Positions 34,541 to 42,375 of a stretch of 46,235 bases of DNA are shown piece by piece (positions within the stretch are counted from its first letter, which is position 1; every line of letters begins with the position of its first letter). Made by a program: the position numbers and the translations under genes. Where the stretch lies: positions 1-46,235 of the forward strand of contig JAJFKH010000005.1 in assembly GCA_021773305.1 (NCBI GenBank). Direction: 5' to 3'. This DNA is from Gammaproteobacteria bacterium. Its GTDB lineage: Bacteria; Pseudomonadota; Gammaproteobacteria; UBA1113. The notes below the pieces were generated by a model, which worked only from the letters and a program-made list of their open reading frames with translations, did no database searches and was not told the DNA's origin.

Positions 34541-35677
34541 ATGAGTCAAGAAATGATTGTTTGGTTACAACACCAAATGAGCTTCCTACATAATCAAGGA
34601 TGGATTGTCCAAGTGTTTTTGCTTGTTTTTATGACCTTGGTTTTGGCCTATGCGGAAAGTATTGTCTACCGTAAAATGTATCCAAAATTTCAACGTTCAG
34701 GAACGGTGTGGGATGACTCTGTGGCCTATGCTATTCACAAACCTCTTCAAGCCTTGATTTGGTTAATGGGTCTTTCCCTTGCCGCAGATATTGTAGCAAT
34801 CTCTGGAAAACACACTGCTATTTTTAACATTGTAAAACCCTTAAGAAGTTTAGGTATTATTATTCTTTTTGCATGGTTTTTACTTCGAGTTATCGATAAA
34901 GTTGAACAAAATTTTGTAAAAGGGCGCTCAAGGGTTGATGCTATTGATAAAACCACTGTCTACGCTCTAGGTAAATTATTTAAAGCGGCTGTTCTTATCA
35001 CATCCTTTTTGGTTGCGCTACAGACATTTGGTATTGGCATTTCAGGTATTTTAGCGTTTGGTGGTATTGGTGGTGCTGCTGTTGCATTTTCTGCCAAAGA
35101 TCTCTTGGCAAATTTTTTTGGTGGGCTGGTAGTGTACCTTGATAGACCTTTTGCTGTGGGTGACTGGATCCGCTCTCCCGATCGCAATATTGAAGGAACA
35201 GTAGAGTACATCGGTTGGCGAAGTTGTCGTATTCGTACCTTTGATAAACGTCCGCTTTATGTGCCAAACAACGTTTTTACTAATGTTTCTATTGAAAATC
35301 CCTCCCGGATGACAAACCGACGTATCAAAACCTTTATTGGTGTGCGTTACCATGATGCCGGCAAATTAGCGGTTATTTTGCAAGATGTTGAAAACATGTT
35401 GCGCCATCATCCAGAAATTGATACCAACCAAACATTAATGGTGAATTTAGTGGAATTTGCGCCATCATCGTTGAATTTTATGGTGTATACCTTTACAAAA
35501 ACAACGAATTGGGTACGCTTTCAGGCTATTCAGCAAGATGTGTTTTTGAAAATCATTGATGTTATTTTAAGCCATGGGGCAGAGTGTGCATTTCCTACGA
35601 CAACGGTTCATATGTCAGATCCTACGAAAATAGGTAAATTATACAAAACTGAAACCTTAACAGTGGAAGAATCATAA
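34541..35677 (+). CDS. MscS family mechanosensitive channel
   Basis: A 378-residue inner-membrane channel that would release solutes under hypo-osmotic shock. It has an N-terminal helix (residues 18-40), further helices around 68-125, and the pore-lining helix in GISGILAFGGIGGAAVAFSA, rich in Gly/Ala as in MscS TM3. A beta domain follows, with VYLDRPFAVGDWI, GTVEYIGWRSCRIRTFD and RPLYVPNNVF, then the C-terminal alpha/beta vestibule. The sequence around the beta domain resembles the YnaI type more than canonical MscS. The length is longer than MscS (286) and close to YnaI-like channels. Only short additional N-terminal helices are present, not the large MscK-type periplasmic domain. Confidence 0.92.
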   Translation: MSQEMIVWLQHQMSFLHNQGWIVQVFLLVFMTLVLAYAESIVYRKMYPKFQRSGTVWDDSVAYAIHKPLQALIWLMGLSLAADIVAISGKHTAIFNIVKPLRSLGIIILFAWFLLRVIDKVEQNFVKGRSRVDAIDKTTVYALGKLFKAAVLITSFLVALQTFGIGISGILAFGGIGGAAVAFSAKDLLANFFGGLVVYLDRPFAVGDWIRSPDRNIEGTVEYIGWRSCRIRTFDKRPLYVPNNVFTNVSIENPSRMTNRRIKTFIGVRYHDAGKLAVILQDVENMLRHHPEIDTNQTLMVNLVEFAPSSLNFMVYTFTKTTNWVRFQAIQQDVFLKIIDVILSHGAECAFPTTTVHMSDPTKIGKLYKTETLTVEES

Positions 35678-35723
35678 TCTAGTCCTACGGATTTCATTGA
35701 GAATGAGTGATGGTGAGTGAAAA

Positions 35724-36470
35724 ATGACGACAATAGCAATTATTGGTGGCTCTGCATTGCCAAGGTTGGAAGGTTTTGAAGAACTATCAAGGCAGACAGT
35801 GGATACGCCTTATGGCCCGCCGTCTTCTCCAATTGTTGCTGGAAAATTTGCTGATCAGGAGGTCTATTTTTTAGATAGACATGGGTTAGAGCGTTGCACA
35901 GCTCCTCACAAGATTAATTATCGAGCAAATTTTTGGGCGCTAGAACAACTAGGTGTTAAAAATATTTTAGGTACGAGTATTGTCGGAGGGATCCGATCGG
36001 ACATGACCCCAGGGCATTTTGTTTTCCCCGATCAGTTAATTGATTATACCGTTAATCGTCCGAGCAGCTTTTATGAAGATGAATTTGGCTTTCATCGGCA
36101 TATTGACTTCACTTACCCCTATTGCCCTGTTTTGCATGATATTTTAGTCAATTGCGCCCAGATCCTAGGGCTTGATTTTTCTGATGATGCAACCTACGGG
36201 GTGACTCAAGGGCCACGTTTTGAAACAGTTGCGGAAGTCAATCGCTTAGAGAAAGATGGCTGCGATGTGGTAGGGATGACGGCGATGCCTGAGGCTGTCT
36301 TAGCACGTGAATTGGACATTGGTTATGCGACCATAGGGATTGTTGGCACCAAAGCTGCTGGGCGCAGTGATGGTTTGCATGTCAGTATCGATGAAATAAC
36401 CAGCGTGGTTGAGGCGAGCATGGAGCAGATGTACAGACTCTTTGCATTGTTACTTAAGCAGCTGCCTTAG
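35724..36470 (+). CDS. S-methyl-5'-thioinosine phosphorylase / MTAP-family nucleoside phosphorylase
   Basis: A 248-residue purine nucleoside phosphorylase of the MTAP family. Visible motifs: phosphate-site GGSALPRLEGF, FLDRHG, APHKINYRANFWAL, TSIVGGI, TQGPRFETVAEV and CDVVGMTAMPEAVLARELDI. The residues after this (VGTKAAGRSDG) differ from the Asp-containing loop of true MTA phosphorylases and fit the 6-oxopurine (methylthioinosine) branch known from Pseudomonas PA3004. It would salvage the polyamine/quorum by-product methylthioadenosine after deamination. The position close to csiV and mfd matches the Pseudomonas order. Its last 17 bases overlap the convergent unknown gene. Confidence 0.85.
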   Translation: MTTIAIIGGSALPRLEGFEELSRQTVDTPYGPPSSPIVAGKFADQEVYFLDRHGLERCTAPHKINYRANFWALEQLGVKNILGTSIVGGIRSDMTPGHFVFPDQLIDYTVNRPSSFYEDEFGFHRHIDFTYPYCPVLHDILVNCAQILGLDFSDDATYGVTQGPRFETVAEVNRLEKDGCDVVGMTAMPEAVLARELDIGYATIGIVGTKAAGRSDGLHVSIDEITSVVEASMEQMYRLFALLLKQLP

Positions 36471-37164
36471 CTCTGTGATGGCCCACGTGATGGCTAAAAC
36501 GATGGTTTACATGTCCCTTTAGCTCTAGATTAAAAAATTCATTAATTCGAGCTTTAACTCTTTCTCGTTTATGTCCTTTCGATTTTTCAAAGGCGTTATT
36601 TTCAATAATACAGGGTTTTTTCTCGGTATATTTTGACTGGCCATAGGGGCCTTGATTTTTCCCTGTTAATTTGTATTTCAAGAAAGAAACCAGATGTCCT
36701 ATAACGTGTAAGACACTGGTAGGATGGCTTTCAAGCTGGATCCAGGTCGCTTTTTTGTCCCCAACCATGCGAGTCCCAATCAGGCACTCTTTCACAAGAG
36801 GCCCTTGAATAGAAAATTGTTTATCAATGGAGTCATGACTCGATGAGTTATTACGATCGGTTTTACGAGTAAAAGTGTTCCATTTGTTATAGAGTTCACC
36901 ATCATCCTCAATGACTAAATGACCGCCTTTAAAAAATTCTTCAAGATCGCGTTTTGATTCAACGCAGAGACTTAATATATCAACAATGACAATAATTTCT
37001 TCGGGAGTTGCATGTTTAAATTGTTTTTGTATATTTTTCAACAACTTAGGGCAAATTTTAACCTCTTCTTGCATAGCAACGGCTACCTGAGGCCGCCTTA
37101 AGAAAGCATTTGCCATCAAAGCGTCGATGTCTACCATTTCACTTTTATGTTTTTTTCTCTTCAT
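36454..37164 (-). CDS. unknown basic protein, candidate effector
   Basis: A 236-residue soluble protein with no recognised domain. The N-terminus is basic (MKRKKHKSEM). A helical part (residues 30-80, CPKLLKNIQKQFKHATPEEI) is followed by a mixed region, and the C-terminus is rich in His/Lys/Arg (NHRFSHHVGHHRAKAAA). No signal peptide or membrane helix is seen. The ribosome site AGGAAAG precedes the ATG. It is inserted between MTIP and csiV, which are neighbours or nearly so in related gammaproteobacteria, and overlaps the MTIP 3' end by 17 bases, so it looks like a late arrival. Confidence 0.6.
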   Translation of the reverse strand: MKRKKHKSEMVDIDALMANAFLRRPQVAVAMQEEVKICPKLLKNIQKQFKHATPEEIIVIVDILSLCVESKRDLEEFFKGGHLVIEDDGELYNKWNTFTRKTDRNNSSSHDSIDKQFSIQGPLVKECLIGTRMVGDKKATWIQLESHPTSVLHVIGHLVSFLKYKLTGKNQGPYGQSKYTEKKPCIIENNAFEKSKGHKRERVKARINEFFNLELKGHVNHRFSHHVGHHRAKAAA

Positions 37165-37255
37165 TTTCTTAACTTTCCTGCTAATTTTTATACAGTATAC
37201 CCTTGTAAGGTTAAGGAAAGATTAAAAATAGGTAACAATCAGTAACAGATGGCTT

Positions 37256-37981
37256 CTAACTTGTGACTGCGGCCTCTGTTGTAATGCTTTCACCGGCAGG
37301 GGTTATCTTGGCTAGCATGCCGAATAGTGGGTGGTCGAAGTAATGAAGCTCTTTGAGTCTCAAATTTTGGCTCTGAGAGAGGTAATAGCGCTTTATTTCT
37401 CTTACAGGATTGGGATGTTGGGCTGTATTATTAAAAAAAGCAAAATTTTGCTTTTCGTCATAGGGCAGTGAAAAGGTCAGTTGAGAGTTAATGACAAAAT
37501 GGTTGCTTCGATTAACACGTATTGTCCCATTTATTTCCCATAATCCAAGAGGATTATCCATTGAGTTGGGTAGTTCGTGGATATTATTTTTAGTTTGCTG
37601 TTCAGAGGGGTTGTATAATGGCCCTGCATAAATATGGACAGGCTTTGAATAGCGTTTTTCATTCATCGGTTGCAGCCATGCTATGTGTAGCATCACTCTA
37701 TAATTTTTCCTTCGGCTCAGAGCATAAGCTTCTTTATTCATATCCACTTGATTTTTTTCTAATAGTCGAAAAGGAATATCGATGCTGTCATCATCATAGG
37801 CCGCAAGCTCGATTAATGTGTCAGGTAGTTGAAGGGATTGATGAGATTGGATGTCTTCTGATGGTATTGAAGCTGGGTCTAATTTTTTAAAAAGAATAAC
37901 TTCAACTTTATACAAATCATTCTCAGCAAAACAAGGTATTCCAATATTCAGCAAAAAAAACATGAGAAACAATCGTTTCAT
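37256..37981 (-). CDS. csiV: CsiV family periplasmic protein
   Basis: A 241-residue exported protein: signal peptide to about residue 19 (LFLMFFLLNIGIPCFA), then the family start LYKVEVILFKK. It continues with YRVMLHIAWLQPM, WEINGTIRVNRSNHF and, near the end, LRLKELHYFDHPLFGMLAKI, where the membrane-near helix and strand pattern is typical. In Vibrio, CsiV binds peptidoglycan and helps the LpoA/PBP-like response to D-amino acids. The gene starts 10 bases after mfd, the usual place for csiV, with ribosome site AAGGAA, and is probably its operon partner. Confidence 0.85.
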   Translation of the reverse strand: MKRLFLMFFLLNIGIPCFAENDLYKVEVILFKKLDPASIPSEDIQSHQSLQLPDTLIELAAYDDDSIDIPFRLLEKNQVDMNKEAYALSRRKNYRVMLHIAWLQPMNEKRYSKPVHIYAGPLYNPSEQQTKNNIHELPNSMDNPLGLWEINGTIRVNRSNHFVINSQLTFSLPYDEKQNFAFFNNTAQHPNPVREIKRYYLSQSQNLRLKELHYFDHPLFGMLAKITPAGESITTEAAVTS

Positions 37982-37991
37982 AAATTTTTCC

Positions 37992-40900
37992 TTAATCTTC
38001 CAGTGCAGTGAGTTTATCTAACAGTGCGTTGATGGATGTTAATCGCTGTTGGCTTCCTACAGCATTCCATTTAAAGCGTAAAACATTTGCTCCAACGAGC
38101 TGGTAACGATCAGATTGACTTTGTATCAATTTGATAATTGCCATGGGATCCACTGAGGGTTTGTCAATAAATTCAACTCGACCTCCTTGTTGATTGGCAT
38201 CAATCTTATTAATTCCAATGAGTAGACAACGTAATTTGATTTTTGTCAATTGAAGTAAGTTTTTCACGGGTTCGGGGAGTAGTCCAAAACGATCAATCAG
38301 TTCCACCTGAAATTCATCAAGAGCTTTATTCGATGCAATCGACGCAATGCGCTTATAGAGAATTAATCGAGTATGGGTATCAGGCAAATAATCTTCAGGG
38401 ATCAGCGCTGTAATTTTAAGATCAATATCAGTTGTCTTTGGGGCAGTAATGTTGATATCAGGAGTTTTTCCTTCTTTTAAGGAGTTTATTGTGCGATCTA
38501 AAAGTTCAGTATAGAGGGTTAAACCAATATCATGAATGTTTCCACTTTGCTCTTCTCCTAATAGTTCTCCGGCCCCTCGAATTTCTAAATCATGGCTTGC
38601 TAGGGTAAAACCTGCTCCAAGATCTTCAAGAGCAGAGATAGCATCTAAACGTTTTTTTGCATTTTTACCTAATAATTTTTTGTCTGGTACCATCAGGTAA
38701 GCATAGGCTTGGTGATGGGAACGCCCGACTCGGCCACGTAATTGATGAAGTTGCGATAACCCAAAGTGGTCAGCCCGATGGATAATTATAGTATTTGCCG
38801 TAGGTACATCAATACCCGTTTCAATAATGGTTGAGCAGACTAAAACATTAAATCGTTGGTGATAAAAATCCCCCATGACTTGTTCAAGATCTCTTTCTGG
38901 CATTTGTCCATGCCCCATTCTGATCCTGGCTTCGGGCACTATTCCCTCTAACTCATGAACCATCATTTGAATGGAGTCAACTTTATTATGAAGGAAATAA
39001 ACTTGCCCACCTCGCATGATTTCTCGCATAATAGCATCACGAATAATTTGCTTGTTTTTTTCTACGACAAATGTTTTTATAGAAAGTCGTTTTGCCGGAG
39101 GTGTTGCAATAATCGACATGTCTCGGATCCCAGACATGGACATATTGAGTGTTCTTGGTATCGGCGTTGCAGTTAAATTAAGTAAATCAACTTCTGCGCG
39201 TAATTGCTTGAGTTTTTCTTTTTGACGAACACCAAAGCGATGCTCTTCATCTACAATTAATAGCCCTAGTTGTTTAAAGTTAATGTTCCCTTGAATGAGT
39301 TTATGCGTGCCAATGATAACGTCAACCTTACCTTCAGTTAACCGTTTTAGAATTATTTCTTGCTCTTTTGCTGTTTTAAATCGAGAAATCATTTCAATCG
39401 CAATAGGCCACTCAGAAAAACGGTCAGAAAATGTTTCGAAATGTTGCTGAGCAAGCAGTGTGGTAGGAACGAGGATAGCGACTTGTTTATTGTTTTGCAC
39501 AGCAATAAATGTTGCTCTCATGGCAACTTCTGTTTTTCCAAAGCCAACATCCCCACAGACCAGTCGATCCATGGGTTGATCCGATTGAAGATCCTTAATA
39601 ACATTTTCAATCGCTTGGTTTTGATCGGGAGTTTCTTCAAATGGAAAGCCTGCTACAAACTGAGCATACTGCGCCTCGGGAAGGTGAAAAACATTTCCTT
39701 TTTTGCAGGCCCGCTTGGCATAAATATCAAGTAATTCTGCGGCAACATCACGGATTTGTTTTGCGGCTTTTTCTTTAGCTTTTTGCCATTTTTTGCTACC
39801 CAGCTGATGCATGGGGGCATTTTCCACTTCAACACCACTATATCGGGAAATTAATTCTAAAGATGAAATAGGGACATACAATCTATCGTCTCCAGCATAT
39901 TCCAGTAGTAGATATTCATTTTGTTGATCACCGGATTGTAGGGTGGTCAATCCAACATAGCGTCCGATACCGTGCTCCATATGAACGACGGGTGTTCCAA
40001 TACTCAGCTCGGCAAGATTTTTTACAATATTTTCGCTCTCTATGGTTTGCTTTTTTCGGCGTCGTTGTTGAAAAACTTGTTGGCCAAATAATTCACTTTC
40101 TGTGATAATGACCACATTTTCAAGTTCTAATATTACGCCTTGAATCAGCGGTGCAACCACAATGGAAATAGCGCCATCATTTTTTAAAAAATCTTCCCAA
40201 TGACTGACAACACTGTGGCCTAATCTTTGTTTGTTGAGTAATGTGATAAGTGATTCTTTTCTGCCGGCAGATTCAGCACAAATAAGGATACGTTTGTTAT
40301 TATTTGAAATAAAATCTTGCAAGGTTTCAATAGGATTTTCTATGCGGTGATTCACCATCAGTGAAGGTGGTCGTTTTGTTGAAAAATTTTTGTGACTTTG
40401 TTTTTTTGAGGAAATAAAAATTTGTTTGAAGTTTTTGGTGTTAGAAAATAATTCTTCCACAGTGAAAAATAGTTCGCTAGGTTCTAACAAAGGGCGCGTA
40501 ATATCGATATTGCATTGCTCAAATCGTTCGTTAATTTCTTTCCAAAAAATTTCTGCTTGAGAATGGATGTTTTCATCTCGAACGATAATGGTATCAGAGT
40601 TCAAATAGTCTAATAATGAAGCTGTTTGTTGAAAGAAAAAAGGTAAATAATATTCAATACCGTTACTACAAATGCCTTGACTCATGTCTTGGTAAACAGG
40701 GCATGTTGATGGATTCCCCGGGAATTTTTCTCGCCAAGTTTGACGAAATTGGCTGATAGCTTCATCCGTAATAGGAAATTCCTTGGCTGGCAGTAAATCC
40801 ACTCGTTCTACTTTATCAATGGAGCGTTGATTTTGAGGGTCAAAGGTTTGAATACTGTCAATTTCATCATCAAATAAGTCAATGCGATAAGGTGTTGAAC

Positions 40901-41429
40901 TGCCCATAGGAAAAAAGTCAAAGATAGATCCTCGAATACTAAATTCTCCATGCTCATTAACTTGTGGGACGGAATAATAACCCAGTTGTTGTAAGCTTTT
41001 CCTGATTTTTTCCGGGTTAAATTGCTGGCCAACTCGTAGTATGAAGCTACAACCGGCAATAAAATCAACAGGAGCAATTTGATGCATCAATGTGCTAATA
41101 GGTACGATGACGATACCCTGTTTGAGAAATGCTAATTGAGCAAGGGTTGCTAAACGTTGAGAAATTAAATCTTGGTGGGGAGAAAAATGATCATAAGGCA
41201 AGGTTTCCCAATCAGGAAAAGGGAGTATAGGGATATGAGTGGATTTGAGAAAAAAACCTAATTCCTGCTCAAGTTCCGTGGCTGATTTAATGTCAGAAAC
41301 AATGATACAAATTGGCTGTTGCTGAGATTGAGCTAATTTTGCCAGGTAATGCGCTTTGGCTGCACCTTCTAGCTGGCCCCAGGATTCAGTCTCCTGGGTA
41401 GATGAGGTTAAATGTTGCTCTGAAATCAT
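37992..41429 (-). CDS. mfd: transcription-repair coupling factor Mfd
   Basis: The 1145-residue DNA translocase that removes RNA polymerase stalled at lesions and recruits UvrA. Domains in order: UvrB-like N-terminal region (about 1-330, with FPDWETLPYDHFSPH), species-variable middle, RNA-polymerase-interacting CarD-like domain (PVVHMEHGIGRYVGL, about 470-540), RecG-like helicase (Walker A GDVGFGKTEVAMR, DEEH box, TATPIPRTL, HQLRGRVGRS), TRG segment, and C-terminal domain that binds UvrA and regulates activity (LIPEDYLPDTHTRL and after). All helicase motifs are intact. The length is typical. It is divergent from the SDR gene and followed closely by csiV. Confidence 0.97.
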   Translation of the reverse strand: MISEQHLTSSTQETESWGQLEGAAKAHYLAKLAQSQQQPICIIVSDIKSATELEQELGFFLKSTHIPILPFPDWETLPYDHFSPHQDLISQRLATLAQLAFLKQGIVIVPISTLMHQIAPVDFIAGCSFILRVGQQFNPEKIRKSLQQLGYYSVPQVNEHGEFSIRGSIFDFFPMGSSTPYRIDLFDDEIDSIQTFDPQNQRSIDKVERVDLLPAKEFPITDEAISQFRQTWREKFPGNPSTCPVYQDMSQGICSNGIEYYLPFFFQQTASLLDYLNSDTIIVRDENIHSQAEIFWKEINERFEQCNIDITRPLLEPSELFFTVEELFSNTKNFKQIFISSKKQSHKNFSTKRPPSLMVNHRIENPIETLQDFISNNNKRILICAESAGRKESLITLLNKQRLGHSVVSHWEDFLKNDGAISIVVAPLIQGVILELENVVIITESELFGQQVFQQRRRKKQTIESENIVKNLAELSIGTPVVHMEHGIGRYVGLTTLQSGDQQNEYLLLEYAGDDRLYVPISSLELISRYSGVEVENAPMHQLGSKKWQKAKEKAAKQIRDVAAELLDIYAKRACKKGNVFHLPEAQYAQFVAGFPFEETPDQNQAIENVIKDLQSDQPMDRLVCGDVGFGKTEVAMRATFIAVQNNKQVAILVPTTLLAQQHFETFSDRFSEWPIAIEMISRFKTAKEQEIILKRLTEGKVDVIIGTHKLIQGNINFKQLGLLIVDEEHRFGVRQKEKLKQLRAEVDLLNLTATPIPRTLNMSMSGIRDMSIIATPPAKRLSIKTFVVEKNKQIIRDAIMREIMRGGQVYFLHNKVDSIQMMVHELEGIVPEARIRMGHGQMPERDLEQVMGDFYHQRFNVLVCSTIIETGIDVPTANTIIIHRADHFGLSQLHQLRGRVGRSHHQAYAYLMVPDKKLLGKNAKKRLDAISALEDLGAGFTLASHDLEIRGAGELLGEEQSGNIHDIGLTLYTELLDRTINSLKEGKTPDINITAPKTTDIDLKITALIPEDYLPDTHTRLILYKRIASIASNKALDEFQVELIDRFGLLPEPVKNLLQLTKIKLRCLLIGINKIDANQQGGRVEFIDKPSVDPMAIIKLIQSQSDRYQLVGANVLRFKWNAVGSQQRLTSINALLDKLTALED

Positions 41430-41570
41430 AAAGCTATGTGAGATAAATAACAGTTTACAAATACTACCAAAATATAGCCTCTTTGTCTGTAAAATTCATT
41501 GGAAAAAATATGTCTTCAGAGTATTCTGTTGCAAAAGTTAAAGAAAACTGTCTTAGAAGGAGTCTGAAAT

Positions 41571-42335
41571 ATGAACATTCAAGGTAACACAGCCCTGGTA
41601 ACTGGAGCGGGATCTGGAATGGGAGCTGCTACAGCAAAATATTTGAGTGATATGGGTTGTCGAGTGATTTTGCTTGATATCAATGAAGCAGCAGTCCATA
41701 AAATGGCGGAACAGCTTGGTGGGATCCCAGTTGTCTGCGATGTAACCCAGAGTGAGGCAGTGGAATCCTTGCTGCAAGCATTGCTGCGTGAGTGTCCTGA
41801 AATACGCATCGTGGTCAATTGTGCAGGAATTGCCCCATCTCAGCGAATTGTCGGAAGAGATGGCCCTATGGCCTTGGATGATTTTGATCAAGTGATTCAG
41901 GTTAATTTGCTAGGTACTTTCAATGTGATGCGGGTTTTCTCCACTCATATGAGTCAGCTTAATGTTAATAATGATGATGGCGAGAGAGGCATTATTATTA
42001 ATACAGCATCTGTCGCGGCCTATGAAGGACAAATAGGTCAAGTGGCTTACGCAGCTTCAAAAGGCGGCATCATAGCCATGACACTTCCCGCGGCAAGAGA
42101 ATTAGCTCGATTTGGTGTACGAGTTATGACCATAGCTCCGGGGCTTGTAGGTACTCCATTATTGTTAGACATGCCTCAAGACATCCAAGAGAGCTTGGTA
42201 GCTCAAGTGCCATTTCCAAAACGCTTGGGTAAACCCGATGAATATGCAATGTTAGTCGGACATATCATTAATAATCCTCTCCTCAACGGAGAAGTTATTC
42301 GTCTCGATGGTGGGATCCGTATGCAAGCAAAATGA
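41571..42335 (+). CDS. SDR oxidoreductase, 3-hydroxyacyl-CoA dehydrogenase type 2-like
   Basis: A 254-residue classical short-chain dehydrogenase. The NAD site is TGAGSGMG (11-18), with an acidic residue (LLDIN) after the second strand that favours NAD. NCAG lies at 83-86, and the catalytic residues are Asn112, Ser147, Tyr160 and Lys164 (YAASK). The pattern VVNCAGIAPSQRIVGRDGP, SVAAYEGQIGQVAYAASKGG and PKRLGKPDEYAMLV resembles human HSD17B10 and bacterial 3-hydroxyacyl-CoA dehydrogenase type 2, enzymes of isoleucine and branched or short fatty acyl-CoA oxidation. The ribosome site AAGGAG is good. Given glutaryl-CoA dehydrogenase at the other end of the window, amino-acid catabolism is plausible. 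Confidence 0.9.
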   Translation: MNIQGNTALVTGAGSGMGAATAKYLSDMGCRVILLDINEAAVHKMAEQLGGIPVVCDVTQSEAVESLLQALLRECPEIRIVVNCAGIAPSQRIVGRDGPMALDDFDQVIQVNLLGTFNVMRVFSTHMSQLNVNNDDGERGIIINTASVAAYEGQIGQVAYAASKGGIIAMTLPAARELARFGVRVMTIAPGLVGTPLLLDMPQDIQESLVAQVPFPKRLGKPDEYAMLVGHIINNPLLNGEVIRLDGGIRMQAK

Positions 42336-42375
42336 GGTTAAAATACCTGCGCTATAAATACCGAGAAATCATCCG

